Positions 57,801 to 64,000 of a stretch of 64,000 bases of DNA are shown piece after piece. Below the pieces are notes generated by a model that was not told the DNA's origin, searched no databases, and saw only the letters and a program-made list of their open reading frames with translations. Source of the stretch: Caenorhabditis remanei (Eukaryota > Nematoda > Chromadorea > Rhabditida > Rhabditidae); assembly GCF_010183535.1 (NCBI RefSeq), contig NC_071332.1, positions 3,348,001 through 3,412,000 on the forward strand. The letters are read 5' to 3'. The stretch's first letter is position 1. Each line of letters starts with the position of its first letter. A program made the position numbers and the translations under genes.

Positions 57801-57884
57801 ATGTGGTATCCCTTTGGCTAATCGAAAATGATGCGACATAATTGTCTCCGGTGAAATTGCCCATTGGTTTTTCGATGCTCGCAT
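54832..57884 (-). CDS. Protein of unknown function, 279 aa, probably complete
   Basis: Proposed exons: 57884-57708, 56459-56435 (a 25-nt micro-exon), 56390-56173, 56115-55933, 55112-54934, 54889-54832; 840 nt, phases consistent, all GT-AG. I do not recognise the family. Residues 1-59 contain HHFRLAKGIPHVVDTTPPRS and SPISEFLEGGKRFLKEKI. Residues 60-140 are basic and serine-rich (YLPKRSSSADPFKRK). Residues 141-175 look like a charged coiled coil (ERREMEREEQQSREKMQRIK). About 235-250 hold a nuclear-localisation-like cluster (KTKSRRNSKRSHKPPRP). The C-terminus is almost all serine and threonine. No signal peptide or membrane segment. The ATG directly follows a TTTTCCAG acceptor, suggesting trans-splicing. 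The micro-exon is the weakest part: it restores frame but its acceptor (gaagagcag) is poor. Most likely a soluble, partly disordered, possibly nuclear protein. Confidence 0.72.
55113..55932. repeat. Family E fragments in intron 4 of the 279-aa gene
   Basis: E-type text at about 55218-55320 (tataccaaaatgtagatctc) and 55735-55912 (aactcgccgagatatacatt ... gttcgcaagtatg). An F-like phrase (gtgcggtggagcgagtttgc) lies at about 55149. Confidence 0.6.
56573..56763. repeat. Hairpin element in intron 1 of the 279-aa gene
   Basis: cccattagccggtggctgct + caaagttcggccgaggtgtg is inverted as cacacctcgttcccgggccg + aactttgagtgag ... gccaccggcgattggg. About 60-bp arms. Confidence 0.75.
56885..57656. repeat. 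Family E and family Q repeats in intron 1 of the 279-aa gene
   Basis: E palindrome at 56885-57140 (both tacaaaaatgtagattttg and gagatctacatttttgtata), Q text at 57290-57430 (cgacgttttgaaatt; gaacgtcgtagttgcaaaac), another E copy at about 57427-57656 starting catacttgcaaat. Confidence 0.65.
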
Positions 57885-58300
57885 CTGGAAAACGGCTCAA
57901 AAAGTAAGAATAGAGGAAATGGAGAATAGAGAGTGAGTCTGCTGGGGCTTCTAAAAAAGTAAAAAGTAACGTCAGGAAATTGAAAAAATATATAGCTTCT
58001 TCCCACGAATGCGAAAAAGAGAGCGCTTCAAATTAGTTGAAACATAGAGAGTGAGGGGACACTAGACATTAGACGGAGAAGAGGTTTCCATGACGACGTG
58101 AAGCGGAGAGGGGGGGGGGGGGCACCGCCCGTAAGGGGGGACTGCTAATAAATCGCGTTTTCGTATATCAAGTGGACATGGAGAGGGGGGAATGGGATTA
58201 AGATGTTGAAAGGGGGTGCGGGCGGCTACTTTACTAAATAATTTATATATTGTAGGGAATCTTGTTCTTGAAGTTTTTCTATTAGGGAATGTTCGGGAAA
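57885..58300 (-). promoter_or_regulatory. Probable promoter/5' flank of the 279-aa gene
   Basis: Acceptor TTTTCCAG abuts the ATG. Further upstream is a G13 run (58110-58122) and purine-rich DNA. No specific site identified. Confidence 0.3.
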
Positions 58301-58376
58301 TGGATTAGTTATGCAACAAGCATTGGGGGAATTCAGGGATGTGTAAAGCAAGGGCTGAATTCAAAATGTTTTGCAG

Positions 58377-58772
58377 CAGAGTTGCGCGGAAGTGGTTTTT
58401 TCTAATCCGGAAGTCGGAAGTCGGAAGCCGGAAGTAAAATTTTGAAAACGGAAGTCGGAAGGCGGAAGTCGGAAGTGAAAAAACGCCCGGAAGTCGGAAG
58501 TAGATTTTTTCGCAAAGATTCAAAAACTCCTAGAAAAAGTTCATAAAATTCGTGAAAATCGGTGAAAAATTAGTTTTTGGCTGAAGAAAAGCCTATTTTC
58601 TGTCCTTTTAGACCATTTTTCCAAGTATTTCTGCAAAATATACCTTTCGGAAATTCCACAATTATGGAATGACGGAAGTCGGAAGTACAATTTTGAAAAC
58701 GGAAGTCGGAAACCGGAAGTCGGAAGTGAAAAAACGCCCGGAAGTCGGAAGTCGGAATTCCGCGCAACTCTG
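58377..58772 (-). mobile_element. Family C hAT-like element, inverted copy with perfect 8-bp duplication
   Basis: CAGAGTTGCGCGGAA ... TTCCGCGCAACTCTG, flanked by TTTTGCAG on both sides (58369-58376, 58773-58780). GGAAGTCGGAAG arrays at both ends; the unique centre is the reverse complement of that at 28760-28910. Confidence 0.9.
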
Positions 58773-59435
58773 TTTTGCAGGATTTAGAATCATTTTTTGT
58801 TTTTAAAATTTAAAAAAAAACCGAAAATGCAAATTTAGGAAATTTTGTGGTTATGGATGGTTTCGATTGTTATGAATTTCAGAAACCCGAGTATTTAGAG
58901 TTTTTAGACATCCGGACAGCCCGGACACACAGACATATTTTGAACCGAAAATTTTGAAACTTCTGATATCTTCGGACATCCGGACACCCCGAAATCCGTT
59001 TTTTCGCATATTTTGAACATCCGGACACCTTTCCAGACACACAGACAGACAAGAAGGCAAAATGAAACGGCATCATGGTCAAAATAGGTTAAATTTATTG
59101 CAATAGCTAATTACGGGTCATCACGGAGTTACATTGTGAAAGAATCTCATTTTTCACTCATTTTTAGAATATTCTATACGAAAAAATAACAAATTTACAT
59201 ACTTGTCAAGATCTTTTCAACATTTTTTTGGCATTTTTTCAATTTTTCATCGAAAATGTGAAAATTTTTAATAATTTTTCAGAATTTCTTCTATTTCTGA
59301 ATCACAGTCGAAAATTTGTTATTTTCTCAAACAATTCAAAAACTTCGAAAATTCGAAAAATTTTGAGTTTTGAATTTTGGCGCCAATTATCCAGGCTTTA
59401 ATTTTGCTGGCAATCCGGTTCGGCCCGAGAGCGGG
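58773..59435. other. Gene-free stretch
   Basis: Contains a small repeat of acatccggacac (58908, 58976, 59018). No exon. Confidence 0.35.
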
Positions 59436-59725
59436 GGATGAGAGACGCAGACAGTCAGACGCTCTCGCTTCTCTGCGTCCTCCGCTCTTTCCATCTCTCA
59501 TCTTTAACTTTAAAGGCGCATATCTCAATATCATGAATAGCTATCAAAAAACTGTCAATTACAAAAATGTAGCTCTAGAGTTGATCTACATTTTTGTAGT
59601 TAACAGTATTTTGATAGGTATTCTAGATCTTGAGATATGCACCGTTAATGATGAGAGAAAAAGGAGCTGAGAGAGCGCAGAGCAACTAGAGTGTCTAACT
59701 GTCTGCGTCTCTATTAAGCTTACTA
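59436..59725. repeat. Two family A elements sharing an arm
   Basis: Core gagacgcagacagtcagacg (59442-59480) and right arm to 59588, then immediately a left arm (tacatttttgtagttaacag) and core gagcgcagagcaactagagt (59670-59715). Confidence 0.8.
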
Positions 59726-60223
59726 ATTTAAGTTTAAAAGCACTTCCGGCCCTGTCTAGCACAGTTTTTCCAAGATCCGTGCAACTTGTACCAACTAAAG
59801 ATGGTCTTTCTTGACATTCCAACAAGTTCTGCCAAAAACCTCACAACTTCCATATAACATTTACCTTATTATTATTGCTTGTTGTTATATTTGGTGAAAA
59901 ACTAATCTCTGTGCCATTTTGTTCCTTATGTGCATACATGTGTCTGCGTGAAAACCTAATCACGCAAAACTCAAAAAGTTGTTTCTGTGAGGGTGTGTGA
60001 GTGTCCACAGCTCCGCGCGGAGCCGTAGAGCGCATTTGCACAGTGCGATCAGAAAATCATCGAAAACTGAGAACAAGTCCATATAATCTTATAGTCAAAC
60101 ACTTTGTCTTTGTGTAATCTTTTTTCTCGCAGGATGAGAGTAAAAATGTGTAATTCTTGAACAGCGGGGGAAACCACAAGATACATCAGGAAGAGCAGAT
60201 GACCAACGAACCTTCTGAAAAGA
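59726..60223. other. Gene-free stretch
   Basis: ccacagctccgcgcggagcc (60006) is a short GC-rich palindrome. No supported exon. Confidence 0.35.
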
Positions 60224-60383
60224 GAGAAATAGTGGAGAGACGCAGAGAAACGAGGGTGTCTGCTTCTCTGCGTCTCCCCCTCTCTCGTCTTGTCGCCTTC
60301 CATCCTTAATATCTCGAAAGCGTGAAGAGCTAGAGGAAAAGTGTTAACTAGAAAAATGTGAAGCTTGATTTGATCTACAAAAC
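60224..60383. repeat. Family A core and right arm
   Basis: gagacgcagagaaacgaggg core, right arm atatctcgaaagcgtgaaga ... gatttgatctacaaaac, followed by sequence shared with 12215-12260 (gggataaaat ... cttcaggaca). Confidence 0.8.
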
Positions 60384-61895
60384 TATGTAACTTTGACAAA
60401 TCTGGGATAAAATGTGCCTTCAGGACATCTCAATCACTTTTGAATGGAGAGACGCAGAGATATAGAGTCTAATTTCTATCATCAAATCATCAAATCATCA
60501 TCATCACTACGCCACACACAAACACAACTCTTTCCTCTCCCTTAGAGCTCTTATTGTAATGTGTCTGCGTCTCTCCATTGATCCATACTCTCTCGTCGAT
60601 TGGAAACATCTTTACATTCGATGGAGCCACCACCGGGAGGAACTTTTTCGAAACGAAAATTTTGAGATTTTTCTGGAACATTTTTCATATTTTTCGTGTC
60701 ACTTCCTCCGCAGAAAAAATAATGATGGATGATCGAAGACACCTGGCCCTGTTAAAAATATCTATTCTTCTTCTTCATGTTCTTCTTTCCCGCCCTCTAT
60801 CTCTATCTTTCTGTTCGCAAATAATGACGAAAAAATGATGTTTTGCTTTTTCTTTTTCTTTTTCCCGAAGAACAAATTGTTCTTATGCCCACGCGGATTG
60901 CTTCGTTGCTCCTTGTTGTCTTAATTTGGACAGTTTTTTGGGTACACTCATTAAAAATCATTTTAAAAATTGAATTTCCGGAATAGTAGGACTTTAAAGT
61001 TTATATGATTGGAAAGCTAAAGACGCAAGAATTCTGAATCTGTTTTCAGATTTCGAAAAAGTTCAAAACTAACTGAGATAGCTGAAATTTCATGAAAAGT
61101 GGCTGCAATCGGTCTGAGATCAACTAGTTGAGCTCATAATTGGCTGAAATCGGTGTGAAATATACTATTTGAGCTTAAAATTGGCTGAAATTTAATTTTA
61201 AATAGCTGAAATCGGTGTGAGATAGACTATTTGACCTTAAAATTGCCTGAAATCAGCTGAAATTTCCTCAATTTGATAATTTTAAACCTAGATCATTTTC
61301 TAGGCCTCGTATCTTGGTTCATTTCATTCTTTTCCAAATTTTAAAAACAGATTCAGATTCCTCATGTTTTCAGCTTTCCAATTATATAAATTTCATAATG
61401 TTTCGAAAATCTTATTGTGATTTTTCGGGTCCTTTTGTGACCCTGATTCGCTTTTTAGTTTGATTTTCTGATCTCTCTCCCATAATTTATGCTAATCGAT
61501 ATACAGTTTTTGATATATGAATGCATAACAATGATATTTTTATATTCTTCCATCAGAAACCAATTCTGATTGTTCTCAAACTGATAAGGCTTTGAATTTT
61601 AGCATTAAACTTTTTTAAACACCTCAAATTCTGGTTTTTGATCTCTCTTGTCTTGTGATATATAGCATGTGTTTTTTTTTGAAGACAGAAACCCAGAAAT
61701 TCCCTTAATATTTCTCTTAGGCATTACTGAACTGAAGAAAAAAAATTATAAATCTCAAATATCTTTGTGCAAGGGGAAAAACCGTATCAAAAAGTTCTTA
61801 ATCAAGTTTTGTAGGTTTGTGGAAAAAAACGCCCACTTTGAAGAGGTGTAACTTCAACATATTTCGTACAATCGCTTTAAATTTACATTTGTTTT
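60384..61895. other. Gene-free stretch with isolated core motifs and degenerate repeats
   Basis: gagagacgcagagatatag (60446) and gtgtctgcgtctctcc (60560) form an inverted pair about 110 bp apart. At 60960-61400 there is the gaatctgttttcagatttc repeat and ggctgaaatcggtgtgagat-type tandem repeats. Confidence 0.45.
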
Positions 61896-62144
61896 GTAGA
61901 CCAAACCTAGCTTTCCATTTTTGCAGTTGACAACTTTTTGATAGCTCCTCACGCTGTCGAGATACGCGCCTTTAAAGATCAGCTTGCAAATGGGAGACGC
62001 AGAGAAGCGAGGGTGTCTGGTTGTCTGCGCCCTCCTCCTCTCCCATGATCTCTCCTCCCAAACTTTGAAGCCTTATATCTCAAAAGCGCGAAAAGCTATC
62101 AAAAAGTTGTCAACTACAAAAATAAAGATCCAGGTTTGCTCTAC
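61896..62144. repeat. Family A element, full copy
   Basis: tgtagaccaaacctagcttt left arm, core gagacgcagagaagcgaggg/ttgtctgcgccc, right arm atctcaaaagcgcgaaaagc ... gtttgctctaca. Confidence 0.85.
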
Positions 62145-62931
62145 AAAACCATATAAATTTTGAGGCAGTAAAACCAATTTCTGGCACCGTGCCGTGTCTA
62201 TAAAACTATCTCTTAAATTCCAGTGGCGCACGCGACACGCAGCGCCTCCCAGAAAATTTCCAGAGTAACCTCCCCATACATTTATCATATCACATGTCCA
62301 ATACGTGATTCATCTAAAAATTCCTTCCATTTCCTTTCATCTTTTTTTCTATTTTCCTATTTTCCTCCACTACTGTTCATCTTCCTTTCGTTCCCATCCT
62401 CTTCCCAATACTGCTCCATCTCTGCGTCTCCATCTCTTAAGTGCTCTCTCTCTCTCCCATTGCGCACCGTCCCGAGACTGACAACGACTTAACATTGTTT
62501 TGTACACGGATTATCAAGTGGTTTCCTCCCGAGAGTGACGGCGGCGGCCCAGACCGTGGTTATGACGAAATCATGTGCACTTTTCGAACCATTAGTGGAA
62601 TTTAGGAATTTAGTGCGGAAAAAAACAAAAAGGCACTTGGAGCCTTCTCTTATCCCTTTATACTTTTCTACTTCCCCCCAACCGTCAAAAAGAAAAAAAA
62701 TTCAATCAATAATTCCATTTTTTGCAGGCGAGGCGACTTTTTTGTGTTCATTCCTATTTCAACAGTGTGACGAACAGTGCACACGACGATTACCACCACA
62801 CGTCAGTTCTTGATCGAGACCTTTTATCGATTGATTGAGCGATTTTTTGTATCATTCTGCCGCATTCAAGTGCAGAAGAACTAGACGATAATATTCTGAG
62901 CAGGAACTGACTACTGACACAAAAAGCTATT
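62145..62931 (+). promoter_or_regulatory. Promoter-like CT-rich region upstream of a possible plus-strand gene
   Basis: Pyrimidine-rich blocks (62320-62460) include tctctgcgtctccatctctt (62419) and ctctctctctctcccattgc. A ttttttgcag acceptor (about 62725) precedes 5'-UTR-like sequence. Inferred only from composition. Confidence 0.3.
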
Positions 62932-62946
62932 ATGGATGCTCTTCAG
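62932..62946 (+). CDS. Possible first coding exon (MDALQ) of a gene running off the right edge
   Basis: ATGGATGCTCTTCAG is followed by a GTTGGT donor and preceded by a long 5'-UTR-like stretch. The next exon would lie beyond base 63730, after the family H element, or outside the window. Five residues cannot identify a family; this is a hint only. Confidence 0.2.
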
Positions 62947-63095
62947 GTTGGTTTTAGTTTTTACAAAATGGTTGTTTTCTCACCTATCACTTTTCGTTTC
63001 TTCTCGAACCGTCGGAAAATAAGATCTCAAGGGAACAACAATGTTAGAACTCTTATCCTTCAGAAAATAATAAATCTGAAGAAAAATAATCTTAA

Positions 63096-63721
63096 AGGTG
63101 GACTAAACTCAACTCTGATATTTTCATGGAATAATGTATGAGTACCTGTGAGTTCATTTTCATACCGAAAAAATTGTAAAAATCGGTCTGGAACCCGCTG
63201 AAAGCGATCGCCGGTGAGTTTGGGCATTTCGCTGACCGGTGAAAATTGGCGGTATGTCTCAGCAATTCGAGTTCAGTCGTATGTTCATTTGTTCATTTCC
63301 GTGAGTTCATCTTCATATTTCAAGAAATTTTCATTTCGGTTCATTCCCCGCGGAGAACGAGCGGCAAAACAGTTTGGGCATTTCTGTGGGCGTGGAACAT
63401 TCTAGAACTTTTTCGAAAATGTTGTTTTTTTCGAGTTTTCTTCGTTTTTTCCAACATTTTTGTAATAATTCTACCAATTTTTGCCGTTCACTTTCGAAAT
63501 TATTGAAAGAAAACAACAAAAATGACCGAAAATAGCGATAAAATTTGAAAAAATAAACATGGCCGAAGTCGAATTTCTAGGCCACCGAAATGCCCAAACT
63601 CACCGGCGATCGTTTTCTGCGGGTTCCAGACCGATTTTTAAAATTCTTTCGATATGAAAATTAACTCACAGGTACTCATACATTATTCTATGAAAATGTC
63701 AGAGTTGAGTTTAGTCCACCT
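63096..63721. mobile_element. Family H: 626-bp element with 140-bp inverted repeats and TTAA duplication
   Basis: Ends AGGTGGACTAAACTCAACTC and GAGTTGAGTTTAGTCCACCT, each next to TTAA (63092-63095, 63722-63725). Arms extend to the tgcccaaactcaccggcgat-type segments (about 63200-63235 and 63590-63612). The interior (about 360 bp) encodes nothing recognisable. TTAA target sites are typical of piggyBac-type elements. Confidence 0.82.
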
Positions 63722-63725
63722 TTAA

Positions 63726-64000
63726 ATTATTTGTCAATGTTACAAGTGTTTCCTGTTTATTTCATACGATTATCTATTTTAGTAATTGGAAACTTTTAGA
63801 TAGGCGAACTTACCAAGTTTTCTAAAACTTGTTAAGTTGACAATTTTTTTGAAATACTATTTTAAGACATGTGACTGGGAAGTCATCATTTTTCAATTTT
63901 AAATGTACGCGGTTATTTTTTTCAAAGTTTAAAACGTTTCCATAGTTCTATCAGTTTATAAAAAATACCACCTAAACTCTACTGCGCGTTTTCTCGTTTT
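63726..64000. other. AT-rich right edge
   Basis: No feature recognised. Confidence 0.3.

Noticed and set aside
1361..62144. Family A hairpins as microRNA precursors
   Set aside because: Arms far longer than a pre-miRNA and repeated about 40 times; better explained as miniature transposable elements.
1388..62288. Many small open frames containing the peptide AYLKSVNSYQKVVNYKN on both strands
   Set aside because: They are translations of family A right arms (gcatatctcaaaagcgtgaa + tagctatcaaaaagttgtca); no splice context, and they vary with the repeat rather than as a protein.
1..64000. CRISPR arrays or operon-type organisation
   Set aside because: Eukaryotic DNA; repeats are inverted and dispersed, not regularly spaced direct repeats, and genes are many kb apart.

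Overview
This is eukaryotic DNA from a nematode, most likely of the genus Caenorhabditis. The support is: AT-rich sequence, TTTTCAG-type 3' splice sites, several introns of 44-59 nt beside introns swollen to about 1 kb, AG acceptors just upstream of start codons as in spliced-leader trans-splicing, and protein families typical of worms. It does not look like C. elegans itself, because intergenic DNA and introns are packed with short palindromic mobile elements. I cannot name the species from sequence alone.

All well supported genes lie on the minus strand. From left to right: (1) the first two coding exons of a nuclear-hormone-receptor-like gene (822-1058), whose remainder would lie left of base 1; (2) a complete seven-exon SLC17-type anion transporter of 507 aa (7166-11294); (3) a complete three-exon class II basic helix-loop-helix factor of 184 aa (30201-32687); (4) a complete nine-exon, 576-aa single-pass membrane protein with leucine-rich repeats (40790-47942); (5) a probable six-exon, 279-aa protein of unknown function (54832-57884). 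A possible plus-strand gene starts near 62932 and leaves the window on the right. From memory, a transporter, bHLH and LRR trio matches C. elegans cosmid ZK682 (ZK682.2, ZK682.4/hlh-10, ZK682.5); this is recollection, not a database check. The genes are too far apart to form an operon.

The rest is dominated by non-autonomous DNA elements. Family A is a roughly 250-bp palindrome with about 40 loci here; its arms carry TAGTTGACAACTTTTT and its centre carries GAGACGCAGAGAA...TTCTCTGCGTCTC. Family B (four copies; CAGTA ends in three of them, TA target duplications) shares arm sequence with A. Families C and D have hAT-like ends (CAGAGTTG...), 8-bp target duplications in three of four copies, and subterminal arrays of TTCCGAC-like or CCGGAATC units. 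Family E is GC-rich and palindromic with CATACTTGC ends; one copy has a perfect 8-bp duplication. Families F, G and H are further inverted-repeat elements. Many small open reading frames are translations of these repeats (for example SYQKVVNYKN) and are not genes.

The most interesting signal is the dispersal of a promoter-like CTCTGCGTCTC motif inside hairpin-forming elements that also colonise introns. Elements sit close to splice sites in the LRR gene, and removing one of them leaves an intron of normal nematode size.
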